Below are positions 7,713-16,875 of a stretch of 64,000 nucleotides of DNA, piece after piece. The number at the start of each line of letters is the position of its first letter. The stretch's first letter is position 1. Origin of the DNA: Sandaracinaceae bacterium (GTDB taxonomy: Bacteria; Myxococcota_A; Polyangia; Polyangiales; Sandaracinaceae). The stretch is taken from positions 1 through 64,000 of the forward strand of contig JAHBWG010000021.1 of NCBI GenBank assembly GCA_019637095.1, read 5' to 3'. Under the pieces are notes generated by a model. It was given only the letters and a program-made list of their open reading frames with translations. It did not search any database and was not told the origin of the DNA. A program made the translations under genes and the position numbers.

Positions 7713-9557
7713 ATGGGGTACGCTCGCCACATCGAGCCTGACGATCTCACCCACGATCGCGCGGCCACGCTCAGCGGAGGCGAGCCGCTCGCGCTCGTCA
7801 TCGAGGCGGGCGGCGACGTGCGCATCGAGCGGCTCGGCGCGGGACGCGCCCTGGTGATCGGGCGCAGCGCGCCGGCCGACGTGGTGATCTCCGATCGCGC
7901 GCTCTCGCGCCAGCACGCGCGCGTCGAGGCGCTCGGGGATCGCGTGCGGTTCGAGGACCTGGGCTCGAAGAACGGGGTCCGCCTGCGCGGCCGCCGCGTG
8001 GAGCGCGCGGAGGTGCACCCGGGGGAGCTCGTCGAGCTCGGCAGCGTGCGCGTGCTCGTCGCGTCGTTCGCGCGCACGGCCGTGTCGGTCGCCGCCCCGT
8101 CGGACGACGGCGCGCTCGAGCGGCTCGAGGAGGATGTGCTGCGCAGCCGGCACTTCGGCCGCCCGCTGTCGATCGCGCTCGTCGAGCTCGGCGGATCGCT
8201 CCGTCGCGACACGCCGGCCTTCGCGCGCGCGCTCTCGCCGATCGATCGCGTCGCCCGCTACACCGCGCGGATGCTGCTCGTGGTCTTCCCCGAGGCGAGC
8301 GCTCTCGAAGCGCGGGCACGCTTGCTGTCCGCGCTGCGCGCGCTGCCGGCCGGCGCCCGCGCCGCGGTGGCGAGCCATCCGGCGTGCGGGGCGGGCGCCG
8401 AGGCGCTGCTCGCGTCGGCGATGAGCGCGCTGCGAGGCGCCTCGGCAGGCGAGGTCGCCCTCGCGCAGGCCGCCGCGCCGGACGCCGACGAGCAGGAGGT
8501 CGTCTCCCCTGGTCTGCGCGCGGTCCGCGAGCTCGCCGACCGCTACGCGCGCTCGCCGCTGCCCGTCCTGCTCCACGGGGAGACCGGCAGCGGCAAGGAG
8601 CTGCTCGCGCGGCGCATCCACGAAGCGAGCGGCCGCGACGGACCGCTCCGCGTGCTCAACTGCGCGGCCATCCCGAGCACGTTGCTCGAGGCGACGCTCT
8701 TCGGGCACGTGCGAGGTGCCTTCACCGGCGCCGACGCGGACCGCCGCGGCGTCTTCGAGGACGCGCAAGGCGGCACCGTGTTCCTCGACGAGATCGGCGA
8801 GCTCGCGCTCGCCGCGCAGGCGGCGCTCCTGCGCGTGCTCGACACCAAGACGCTGACGCCCGTGGGCGGTCACCAGGAGGTCTCGGTCGACGTGCGCATC
8901 GTCGCGGCCACGCACCGCGACCTCGAGGCGATGGTGGAGCGAGGGGAGTTCCGGCTCGATCTCCTCCATCGCCTCAACACCCTCGTGCTCGGCGTGCCGC
9001 CGCTGCGCGATCGACCCGAGGACGTCGTCGCGCTCGCGCACGCGTTCGTGCGCCGCGCCGCGCGCGACCACGGCCGCTCCGTCCCGAGCATCGAGCCGGC
9101 CGCGATGCAGCTCTTGCTGGACTGGCCGTGGCCGGGGAACGTCCGCGAGCTCAAGAACGTGATCGAGCGCGCGGTGCTCCTCGCCCGCGACTCGGTCGGG
9201 ATCGCGGAGCTCCCCGAGCGCATCTGCGCCGCCGTCACGCACCGGCTCGCCGGCGCCCCGGCGCACGACGACGAGCCGGCGCACGACGACGAGCCGGCGC
9301 ACGACGACGAGCCGGCGCACGACGACGAGCCGGGCGCGGCGCCGCCGGACGCGACGAGCGGCGGACCGAGCGCGCAGGGCGAGCTCGATCTGCGCGCGCG
9401 CGTGCGCGCCTACGAGGCGAAGCTCATCCTAGCGGCGCTCGAGCGCACGAACGGAAACCAGGTCGTGGCCGCGCGCCTGCTCGGGCTCCCGCGCCGCACG
9501 CTCGTGCACAAGATCGCGAAGCTCGGCATCCGCCGCGTCTTCGTCACGCGCACCTGA
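7713..9557 (+). CDS. FHA-domain sigma-54-dependent transcriptional activator
   Basis: The 614-residue protein has an FHA domain at about 25-117 (GRSAPADVVISD, LSRQHARVE, GSKNG), a middle region (135-250) like a degenerate GGDEF-type fold, and a sigma-54 AAA+ domain with Walker A GETGSGKE (289-296) and GAFTGA (335-340). An Ala-His-Asp-rich linker of four perfect hexapeptide repeats precedes a Fis-type HTH at the C-terminus (NQVVAARLLGLPRRTL). GAFTGA is the sigma-54 contact loop, so it should activate RpoN promoters. The FHA domain implies control by a phosphothreonine signal, for which the divergent kinase is the obvious candidate. It ends 13 bp from a convergent lipoprotein gene. Confidence 0.93.
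   Translation: MGYARHIEPDDLTHDRAATLSGGEPLALVIEAGGDVRIERLGAGRALVIGRSAPADVVISDRALSRQHARVEALGDRVRFEDLGSKNGVRLRGRRVERAEVHPGELVELGSVRVLVASFARTAVSVAAPSDDGALERLEEDVLRSRHFGRPLSIALVELGGSLRRDTPAFARALSPIDRVARYTARMLLVVFPEASALEARARLLSALRALPAGARAAVASHPACGAGAEALLASAMSALRGASAGEVALAQAAAPDADEQEVVSPGLRAVRELADRYARSPLPVLLHGETGSGKELLARRIHEASGRDGPLRVLNCAAIPSTLLEATLFGHVRGAFTGADADRRGVFEDAQGGTVFLDEIGELALAAQAALLRVLDTKTLTPVGGHQEVSVDVRIVAATHRDLEAMVERGEFRLDLLHRLNTLVLGVPPLRDRPEDVVALAHAFVRRAARDHGRSVPSIEPAAMQLLLDWPWPGNVRELKNVIERAVLLARDSVGIAELPERICAAVTHRLAGAPAHDDEPAHDDEPAHDDEPAHDDEPGAAPPDATSGGPSAQGELDLRARVRAYEAKLILAALERTNGNQVVAARLLGLPRRTLVHKIAKLGIRRVFVTRT
9261..9332 (+). repeat. Four perfect 18-bp tandem repeats inside the FHA/sigma-54 gene
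   Basis: The unit GCGCACGACGACGAGCCG is repeated four times without a mismatch and encodes AHDDEP in each copy. It forms an acidic linker between the AAA+ domain and the DNA-binding HTH. Identity at every base, including third positions, points to recent expansion by slippage. Copy number could vary between strains without breaking the frame. Confidence 0.95.
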
Positions 9558-9570
9558 GGACGCGTCTCGG

Positions 9571-10935
9571 TCAGGGGGTCGCGGACGGGACCCGGTACGC
9601 GACCACGACGGGGGGCACGTCGAACATCCCGACCTGCCCTGCGCCGTAGAGCGTCAAGTACAAGAGGCCTCGGTCCGGCGCGTACGCGCCGCCGCTGATG
9701 TGGTGCTGGCCGTCGCCGTCGAACGGGACCGACCACGGCCCGTACGCGTAGGGCCTCGGCGCCCAGGGCTCCTCGGCCGCCAGGATCTCGTTCAGATCGA
9801 AGAACCAGTAGTAGTTCGAGTGGTCGCGTGCGCCGCGCGCGCAGAAGCCCCCGCAGAGGTTTCCGTCGTCCTGACGGATCTTGTAGCCGATGCCGGTCTC
9901 CGAGCCGCCCAGGCTGCCGAACAGCGCGTAGGTGCGCGTCCCCGGCACCACGAACCCGTACATGGCCGTCGCGAGCCAGTTCCAGAGCGCCGAGGCGCGC
10001 GCGCCCGGCTCGCACACGGTCGTGCCCTCGTCGTCGAGCGCCTCGCACTGGCTCTCGACGGCGCGCGGATCGAGGAAACGCCCGCCCGAGTGGGGGTAGA
10101 CCTGGTGCCGGCGCGTCGGCACGTCGCGCGCCGCGGGCGCGGCGGCGACGAGCGCGGACGGGTCGAAGGTGTAGAGCGAGGGTCCCACGCTGTAGCGCGA
10201 GATGATCGAGTAGTTGGAGGCCCAGCCCACCAGCGCGGGCCCGCCGAGCGGCCCGTGCCACTCCGGGGGCAGCGGCGCCATGAAGCCCGCGGCCAGCGCG
10301 GCGCCCTCGAGGCGGAAGTATCCGTCGATCGTCCCGTCGAGCACGCCGCCTCGGACGATCAGCGTCGTGTCGGCGACCTCGCCGCCGGCGTCGTACCAGA
10401 CGTTCGCGTTGACCACGAGGTCGCCGTCGACCCAGAGCATGCCGGTGATCATGTCGAGCCGCTCCGGGTTGCCGCCCGCGTCGAGGATCGGCTGGAAGCC
10501 CTGGAGCGCGCGGTCCACGACCGGCAGCTCGGAGAGCTCGGTCCCCGTACCGAGCGAGGGCGGGAGCGCGAACTCGGCCACCATCGCGTCGGGGCGGAAC
10601 CCGGCCAGGTAGAACGAGCCGTTGGGGCCGTGGTCGGGGCAGTAGCCCAGCGTCCCGATCGCGAAGTCGGTCGACGAGGCGCCGTGCGTCCCTCCCGCGA
10701 TGCGGAAGGCGCCCGCGTACTCGAAGTCCCCGATCCCCACGAGGCCCTCGGGCGGCGGCCCACCGTCGAGCGCGCCAGCGTCGCGGCCCGCGGCGTCCAT
10801 CGGTGAAGGCCGCGCGTCGGCCGGCGCGGGGCTCGCGTCGGGCGGCGCCGACGCGTCCGGGCCGCTGGAAGGGGCGGTGTCGCACGAGGCCAACGTCGAG
10901 AGCCCGATCGCGGCGAGCAGGGAGGTGATTCTCAT
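9571..10935 (-). CDS. Hypothetical lipoprotein, possibly beta-propeller
   Basis: A 454-residue protein with a lipoprotein signal (MRITSLLAAIGLSTLASC) followed by a Pro/Asp/Ala linker of about 45 residues. An AAGGTGA ribosome-binding sequence lies just upstream of ATG 10935. The mature domain has short repeating beta-type segments (GFQPILDAGGNPERL, YKIRQDDGNLCGGFC, HHISGGAYAPDRGLLYLTL) like those of propeller proteins that record observed values, but no family was identified. It sits between the convergent sigma-54 regulator and the tubulin-like operon on the same strand, 189 bp away. No catalytic motif was seen. Confidence 0.8.
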   Translation of the reverse strand: MRITSLLAAIGLSTLASCDTAPSSGPDASAPPDASPAPADARPSPMDAAGRDAGALDGGPPPEGLVGIGDFEYAGAFRIAGGTHGASSTDFAIGTLGYCPDHGPNGSFYLAGFRPDAMVAEFALPPSLGTGTELSELPVVDRALQGFQPILDAGGNPERLDMITGMLWVDGDLVVNANVWYDAGGEVADTTLIVRGGVLDGTIDGYFRLEGAALAAGFMAPLPPEWHGPLGGPALVGWASNYSIISRYSVGPSLYTFDPSALVAAAPAARDVPTRRHQVYPHSGGRFLDPRAVESQCEALDDEGTTVCEPGARASALWNWLATAMYGFVVPGTRTYALFGSLGGSETGIGYKIRQDDGNLCGGFCARGARDHSNYYWFFDLNEILAAEEPWAPRPYAYGPWSVPFDGDGQHHISGGAYAPDRGLLYLTLYGAGQVGMFDVPPVVVAYRVPSATP

Positions 10936-11042
10936 GGCTCACCTTGCAGCAACTCGGGAGCCACGCCCACGACAGGCGATCGGTGCGGCTGCGCCCGAGC
11001 CGCGCCGGGCGGCGCGCGGCCGAGTGAGCAACGTCTTGCTCT

Positions 11043-11058
11043 GCGCCGGGGCGCAGTC
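11043..11058 (-). terminator. Hairpin downstream of the tubulin-like operon
   Basis: A 6-bp perfect stem (CTGCGC/GCGCAG) with a 4-base loop lies about 67 bp after the stop of the last tubulin-like gene. It is a plausible terminator, but it lacks a U-tract and such hairpins are common at this GC content. Confidence 0.3.
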
Positions 11059-11124
11059 GCCGGGCCGGACCGTTGCCTCGTCCGGCTCGCCGCGCGGCGT
11101 GGAGGTGCAGCCCACACCGGGCGC

Positions 11125-13584
11125 TCACGCGGAGCGAGGGGGGGATCGAGGCTCGCGCGCGGTGAGGGACGCGACGGCGCCCTCGGCGATGTCGCCGATG
11201 GCGACGACGTAGAACGCGCGGTCGGGGTCGAGGCCGCGGTGGACGGGGATGCGCACGCGGCCGCCGGCGCCCTCCTCGGCGAGGAAGCGTCGGGTCGCGT
11301 CGTACGCGCGCGGCGGGGCGATGAGCTCGCCCTCGAGCACGGTCGCGGCGTCGGCGCCGAGATCGTGGCCCGAGACGTTGAGGGCGACCTTGAGCGAGCG
11401 CGCCTGGCGGCGCGCGAACGCGGCGAGCGCCTGCGCGGTGGCCTCGGCGCTCTCGGGCATCGCGAGCGGGTCCCACAGCGCGGCCGGCTCGGCGTGCGTC
11501 CACGCCGCCTCGCGCAGCGCGCCGATGGAGGTGAACGGCGCCTCCTCGCGCCACCGCTCGCGGTAGCGCTGCTCGCGCGCGAGCGCGAAGAGCACGTCGC
11601 GCACGCGGCCGTCGCGCTCCTCGATCGGCAAGAGCGCGTCGAGGAAGCGCGCGGACTCGGGCGGCAGGAGCGACTCGATCAGCGCCTCGTCGCCCGCGCC
11701 GAAGAGCCCGCTCGCGTCGAGCCGTCCGTCCCGCGTCCGCTCGACCCGGACGGTGCGCAGCGACTCGAGCAGCTCGCCGCGCGCGCGCCGCGCGGCGCGG
11801 TCGATCAAGGTGAGCCGCTCGCGGTCGCCGAGGATCGCGGAGCGCACCGCGAGCAGCGCCTCGACCCGCGCGACCTCGCGCGCGAGCCGCAGGCGCGACG
11901 CGAAGTACTCGAGCACCGAGTCGCGCAGGCCGGTCACCGTGTTCTCGAGCGCGTCGAACATCGCGTGGAACGCCGCGGTGAGCGCGAGGTGCGCGCGCCG
12001 GTAGCGAAGGAACAGGTACGTGCCCGCGCCGGCGCTCGCGAAGAGGAGCGCGGTGAGCCACCCGCGCTCGCGCAGCCACGGCGACTGCCAGTCGGCCTCG
12101 CCGACCCCGATCGCGTCGGCGAGCGCGCGCAGGCCGAGCGGCAAGAAGAGCGTGACCAGGGTGACGAAGAGCCCGCCCCAGAGGATCATCCGGCCCAGGT
12201 CGGGCTTGCGGCGCGCGGCGTCCATCATCGCGGCGTGCGCGTCGCGGAACGCCTCGAACGACGGCGGCGGCACGGGCAGCGCCGCGTCGCGGTCGCGGAT
12301 CGCGTCCTCGAGCCGGAGCGAGACGGCGCGCTCCATCCGCTCGACGAGCGCGCCCGCGCGGCGGAACGCGACCGGCGACGGATCGGAGAACAGCGCGTCG
12401 TCCACGCGCCGCGCGATGCTCGCGACCACCGCGTCGCGGTCGGCGACCACCCGCTCGCGCTCCCCCGAGATGAGGTCGTCGAAGCGGCGGCGCTGCAAGA
12501 GCGTCCACGTCTTCTCGATCTCGCGCATGCGCGCGAGCGCCCAGCCGACGGGCGGGTCGGGCGCGGGCTGTCCGTCGTCCACGCTGGGGTCACCCGGGTC
12601 GGGGCCGTAGCGCGCGCGCGTGGTCTCGCTGCGCTCCCACCACGGCGGCTCGACGTCGCGCGCGATCGCGGGCGCGTAGCGGCCGAGCAGCTCGAGCACG
12701 TCGCGATCCGCGTCGCGCGGCGCGTCGAACGCGGCGAGCTCGACCTCCTCGATCGCGTCGATGTCGACGAAGTCCGCCCCGCCGCCCTCGGTCTGGGCGA
12801 TCACCGCGTCGACGACCTCGAGCGCCACCGCGTCCGTCGCGTAGCGCGTGAGCGCGCGGCGCGGGAGCTCGCTCACCGCGCAGACGAACGTGGCCAGCGG
12901 CGAGGCCGGGGCGTTGCCGTAGAGGAGGGGCGCGACGCGGCTCACCGCGCTCAGCGAGTACAGCAAGAGGCACAGGAAGTTGCGGACGCACTGCGTGAGC
13001 TCCGCGTCCCCCAGGACCGAGTACTCCGCGACGTCCTCGATCAAGAAGAGCTGCGGCACCGCGCGCCGGCGCGGGGGCGTCGCCGCGATGCGCTCGCCGA
13101 GCGCCTTCACGGCCGCGATCACGTCGTCGCCGCGCTCGAAGCCGCCCGGGTGCGGCATCGCGCAGAGCGGCAGCACCACGAGGTTGCGCTCCGCGCCCGT
13201 GCGGAACGACTCGAAGATCGGCGACAGCTCGCCGAGCAGGCGCGCCTCGATCGCGGCGAGCGCCGGCGCGAGCAGCGCGCGCGGCTCGCTCTCGCCGAGG
13301 TGCGCGACCACGAACACGTGCAGCCGCGTGAGCCCCTCGGCGCTGCGGCGGTCGCGCGCGCGCACCATGCGCCCGTGCGCGAGCAGGGCCTTGGCGTCCG
13401 CGAGCACGCGCTCGCCGATCGCGTCGGCGCGGGCGCCGCGCTCGAACGTCATCGACGTCAGCGCCGCGTCGTCCGGCGCGCCCCCGAGCGCCTCGGCGCG
13501 CTCGCGGATCACCCGGTCCACCACGCGCGCGCCGAAGCTCCCGAGCCCGACGAGGATCGACGGAACTTCGGGGTCCGTGATCAC
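11125..13584 (-). CDS. Tubulin-like partner protein with membrane segments (degenerate)
   Basis: An 819-residue product starting at GTG 13584, directly adjacent to the TGA of the upstream tubulin-like gene, so the two are almost certainly co-transcribed. Its N-terminus (PSILVGLGSFGARVVDRV) parallels the nucleotide-binding start of its neighbour (TPTLFVGLGGSGGRAIGRI), which suggests a common fold. However, the GGTGSG loop that defines tubulin/FtsZ GTPases was not found. Two hydrophobic helices near residues 464-485 and 505-528 predict membrane insertion. Long Arg/Glu-rich helical regions surround them. The likely role is a membrane-linked, non-hydrolysing partner of the first protein. Function is inference. 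Confidence 0.8.
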   Translation of the reverse strand: MITDPEVPSILVGLGSFGARVVDRVIRERAEALGGAPDDAALTSMTFERGARADAIGERVLADAKALLAHGRMVRARDRRSAEGLTRLHVFVVAHLGESEPRALLAPALAAIEARLLGELSPIFESFRTGAERNLVVLPLCAMPHPGGFERGDDVIAAVKALGERIAATPPRRRAVPQLFLIEDVAEYSVLGDAELTQCVRNFLCLLLYSLSAVSRVAPLLYGNAPASPLATFVCAVSELPRRALTRYATDAVALEVVDAVIAQTEGGGADFVDIDAIEEVELAAFDAPRDADRDVLELLGRYAPAIARDVEPPWWERSETTRARYGPDPGDPSVDDGQPAPDPPVGWALARMREIEKTWTLLQRRRFDDLISGERERVVADRDAVVASIARRVDDALFSDPSPVAFRRAGALVERMERAVSLRLEDAIRDRDAALPVPPPSFEAFRDAHAAMMDAARRKPDLGRMILWGGLFVTLVTLFLPLGLRALADAIGVGEADWQSPWLRERGWLTALLFASAGAGTYLFLRYRRAHLALTAAFHAMFDALENTVTGLRDSVLEYFASRLRLAREVARVEALLAVRSAILGDRERLTLIDRAARRARGELLESLRTVRVERTRDGRLDASGLFGAGDEALIESLLPPESARFLDALLPIEERDGRVRDVLFALAREQRYRERWREEAPFTSIGALREAAWTHAEPAALWDPLAMPESAEATAQALAAFARRQARSLKVALNVSGHDLGADAATVLEGELIAPPRAYDATRRFLAEEGAGGRVRIPVHRGLDPDRAFYVVAIGDIAEGAVASLTAREPRSPPRSA

Positions 13585-16500
13585 TCATCCCTCGAGCAGC
13601 TTCGTCGCCTCGCGCAGGGCCTGGTACTCGGCCTCCTCCGCCGCGTCGCGCGAGCTCATCACCTCGAGCTGCATCGCGCGCTTCTTCCACTCGGCGGCCG
13701 TCGCCGCGATCTCCGCGCTCAGCGCCTTGCTGCCGCCGACCTGCCGCGCGTCGGCGACGAGGGGCGCGACGGACGCGTCGTAGATGCTGGGCTTGTCCTT
13801 CTCGAGCGCGAGCAAGGCGCGGGCGGCGTCGCGCGCCGTGCTCGCGAGCGCGACGCGCGTGCCGAGGTCGGGCAGGTCGAGCGCGAGCGCCGCGCCTTCC
13901 CGCACGATCCGGCCGCGCGCGACGCCGAGCGCGAGCGCGTTGACGCCGAGGCGCGCGCGCTCGCGCTCGGCGGCGAGGGCGCGCTTGGCCTCGTCCGGAT
14001 CGAGGTCGGGCAGCGTCTCCCAGTGCTGGTCGATGTGGAGCGGCCAGCCCTTCTCGGGCTGCGCTTGGAAGCGCCGGTAGGCCTCCTTCATGTCCTCGTT
14101 GAGGTGGCGGAAGCAGTAGAGCGGCACGCCGAGGATCGAGCGGTAGACCACGACGCGATCCGGGTCCTGCCAGCCGTTGACGACGTTGGCGTTCTTGCCG
14201 TGCGTCGCCTCGTCGAGCGCCTCGCTGAAGGGGCCGGTCTGGAGCTGCGCGTGCAGGCCCAAGAGGAGCATGTCCGCGTGGTTGATCATGCCCTTCGTCT
14301 CGACGTCGTGGCGGGTGAGCGGCGCCGCCTTCGCGACGGCCATCCCGATCTTCTGGCGCGCGTAGCGGCGCACGGGATCTTGCTGCCAGAGCGAGGTCGC
14401 GGAGAGCGGCGAGGCGTCGCCGAGCGCCTGGCGCGGCGAGGCGCCGACGCGCTCCGTGGTGAGCCCGTAGTACTTGGCCTCGAGCGCGAGCGCGTCGTCG
14501 AGCCGCAGGCCCTGGCGCTCGAAGGGGTCGTCGCTGGCGGGATCGCCGAGGATCTGCTTGGTGAGGAAGCGCTCGGCGGCGCCGACGAGCGAGCGCTCGA
14601 CGTCCGCGATCATCTCGCGCGCGGTGCGCCGCAGCGGGCGGCCGCCCTCGTCGAACTTCGGGCGCAGCGCCTCGCGCACCGCGAAGAGCACCTCCGTCTG
14701 GTCGCTCGACTCGGGACGCGTCGCGACCTGGTCCTCGTAGTACCAGCTCCAGAAGCGGTCGCGGCCGTTCGGGTGCTGGAGCACCTCGACGTCGAGCGTG
14801 TAGTCGTTGGACTGCGCGTCGGGGCCGCCGTCGTGCTCGAAGCGGCGCGCCTTCTCCTCGAGCTCGGTCGCGAGCCGGCCCGCGCTGCTCTCGATGTTGC
14901 GGAAGCTCCCGCGCAGCGTGTCGCCGGCGCGCCCGATCGCGACGAGGAAGTCGTAGAGCGCCCCCCAGATGAGCAGCCCGCGGCTCTTGTCGACGTACTC
15001 GTTGAAGGTCGCGACGGTGCGCTCGCGCGCCGCGTCGAAGTCCTTGTCCTGCCGCGTGAGCAGCTTGTCCCAGCCGCCGTGCGTGCGCTTGATCTCGGCG
15101 GCGAGGCCGTCCATCTCGCTGCGGAAGCGGCTGTCGCGCCCGAGATCGGCCTCGGCGCGCAGGCGCGCCACGGTCCGCGCGAGCTCGTCGAGCTGATCGC
15201 TCGCGAGCCGCCCGCCGGTCTGCCGCAGCTTCACCAGGACGTAGCGCTGCTCGTACGGGCTCAGCTCGGGCGACGCGTCGGGGCCGGCGCGGCTCATCAG
15301 CTCGGCCCACCAGTCGCCGCTCTCCACCTGTGCGAGCAGCGACGCGAGCCGCGCGTCGATCTGCGCCTTGGCGTCGGCGACCTCGCGCGCGAGCGTGTTC
15401 ATCGTCTGCGCGGGCGTCCACGAGCCGTCGAGGATGCGGTTCGCGCTGATCTCGCGGACCTGCGCGCAGCGCGCGCGCAGGTCGTCCTCGATCGACTTGA
15501 CGGCCTCGTCGAGCCGCAGCGTCGCGGTGTCGCGGACGGTGTGCAGGCGCTTCCACGTGCCGCCCTCGCGATCCTGGTCTGCGAGCATGTCGAGCTTGGC
15601 GACGAACGCGCCGTCGAGCCGCTCGGCGCGCGCCTCGGGGCTGAGCCGCTCGAGCTCCTCGCGGTCGACGGCGAACTGGCGGAAGCGGTCGCGCTGCGAC
15701 TCGCTGACGAGCGAGGGGTCGTCGAGCAGGAGATAGCGGCGCACCGCCGTCGCGGCGAAGCGCCGCGCGCAGTACTCGAGCAGATCCTTGCGCGGCAGGA
15801 GCAGCAGCGAGGCGCCGAGCGTGCCGTAGAACGCGGTGTAGCCTCCGTCGCCGAGCTCCGGCGGGAACACGCGCCGGCTCTCCTTGGTGTAGTTGTCGTA
15901 GTCGGCCTGCTGATCGCCGAGGATCGGGCTGAAGATCTGGAGGTAGGTGGCGTCGGAGAGGGCCTCGCCGACGTCGTCGACCGAGAAGTGCTGCGGACGA
16001 TCGACCACGTACGTCAGGTCGAACGGGCGGCGGCGGACGGTGCGCTTGTGCCGGTTGCGCGGGTCGTAGTGGAAGACGCGCTCGTCGGCGCCGGCGACCT
16101 GCGTGTCGAGCCGCGCGAGGTGCTCGAGCTCCTTGAGCGCGGCGTAGCCGTTCGCGAGCGTTCCGTCGCGGTTCATGCCGACGACCTCCTCGAACGCGTC
16201 CGGCAGGATCGCGAAGCCGAAGACGCGGCTGGACTTGTCGTCGAGCAGATCGCGCAACAGGTACGCGAACGGCAGGAACGCGCCCGAGCCGGTGCCGCCC
16301 GCGATGCTGAAGTAGACGAACACCTGCACCGCGGCGCCGTGGCGGCGCATGCCGTGCTCGTGCGAGCGCAGGTCGCGCAGGAGGTCCGCGATCTGACGCG
16401 GGAGCTCGCCGACCTCGATCGAGCGGAAGAAGCCGAGGCGGCTCTCGACGCGGATCTGCCCGGCGCCGGCGCCGCTCTCCTCGCGGAAGCGGTAGAACGG

Positions 16501-16821
16501 GTGGACCCACTGCGTGAAGTAGTCGTCCGCGTCGGCGAACGTCTCGCCGCGCCGCAGGCGCGAGTACTCCACCTTGTCGAAGTCGCTCAGCGTGATCGTG
16601 GCGTCGACGTGCCCGACCGCGCCGTAGCCCTGCCGCAGGCGGGCGAGGTCGGCGGCGTTCGTGTCGATCGCCACGAAGCGCACGAGGTTCTTGAACCGCA
16701 GCCCGTAGTCCTCGGAGTCGCGCAGGCGCTTGGCGATACGGCCGATGGCCCGGCCCCCCGAGCCCCCCAGCCCGACGAACAGCGTGGGGGTGATCTCTCC
16801 CGGCATGATCTTGATCGGCAT
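13585..16821 (-). CDS. Tubulin/FtsZ-like GTPase (Tubulin_2-type)
   Basis: A 1,078-residue protein. The N-terminal Rossmann-like start carries GLGGSGGRAIGRIAKRL (about 17-33), followed by AIDTNAADLARL, the equivalent of the loop after beta-2. The tubulin signature AGGTGSGAF lies at 174-182. FtsZ is about 350-400 residues, so this is a much longer tubulin-superfamily branch. From about residue 400 the protein is largely helical and charged, possibly coiled-coil. It is the first gene of a two-gene unit. Large tubulin-like proteins of this type have been proposed to remodel membranes together with VWA-domain proteins. Polymerisation and GTP use here are predicted only. It is divergent from ppk1, with 54 bp between them. 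Confidence 0.88.
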   Translation of the reverse strand: MPIKIMPGEITPTLFVGLGGSGGRAIGRIAKRLRDSEDYGLRFKNLVRFVAIDTNAADLARLRQGYGAVGHVDATITLSDFDKVEYSRLRRGETFADADDYFTQWVHPFYRFREESGAGAGQIRVESRLGFFRSIEVGELPRQIADLLRDLRSHEHGMRRHGAAVQVFVYFSIAGGTGSGAFLPFAYLLRDLLDDKSSRVFGFAILPDAFEEVVGMNRDGTLANGYAALKELEHLARLDTQVAGADERVFHYDPRNRHKRTVRRRPFDLTYVVDRPQHFSVDDVGEALSDATYLQIFSPILGDQQADYDNYTKESRRVFPPELGDGGYTAFYGTLGASLLLLPRKDLLEYCARRFAATAVRRYLLLDDPSLVSESQRDRFRQFAVDREELERLSPEARAERLDGAFVAKLDMLADQDREGGTWKRLHTVRDTATLRLDEAVKSIEDDLRARCAQVREISANRILDGSWTPAQTMNTLAREVADAKAQIDARLASLLAQVESGDWWAELMSRAGPDASPELSPYEQRYVLVKLRQTGGRLASDQLDELARTVARLRAEADLGRDSRFRSEMDGLAAEIKRTHGGWDKLLTRQDKDFDAARERTVATFNEYVDKSRGLLIWGALYDFLVAIGRAGDTLRGSFRNIESSAGRLATELEEKARRFEHDGGPDAQSNDYTLDVEVLQHPNGRDRFWSWYYEDQVATRPESSDQTEVLFAVREALRPKFDEGGRPLRRTAREMIADVERSLVGAAERFLTKQILGDPASDDPFERQGLRLDDALALEAKYYGLTTERVGASPRQALGDASPLSATSLWQQDPVRRYARQKIGMAVAKAAPLTRHDVETKGMINHADMLLLGLHAQLQTGPFSEALDEATHGKNANVVNGWQDPDRVVVYRSILGVPLYCFRHLNEDMKEAYRRFQAQPEKGWPLHIDQHWETLPDLDPDEAKRALAAERERARLGVNALALGVARGRIVREGAALALDLPDLGTRVALASTARDAARALLALEKDKPSIYDASVAPLVADARQVGGSKALSAEIAATAAEWKKRAMQLEVMSSRDAAEEAEYQALREATKLLEG

Positions 16822-16875
16822 GTCGGGCGAAGCGTAGCAGTGGAGCCCGAGCCCGGGATCTCGTAAGTTCGCAGC

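Noticed and set aside
11239-16866. A plus-strand open frame of 1,875 codons opposite the tubulin-like genes
   Set aside because: It is an antisense artefact of high GC: the translation is Arg/Ala/Glu/Val low-complexity with no domain, whereas the minus strand encodes two coherent tubulin-like proteins.
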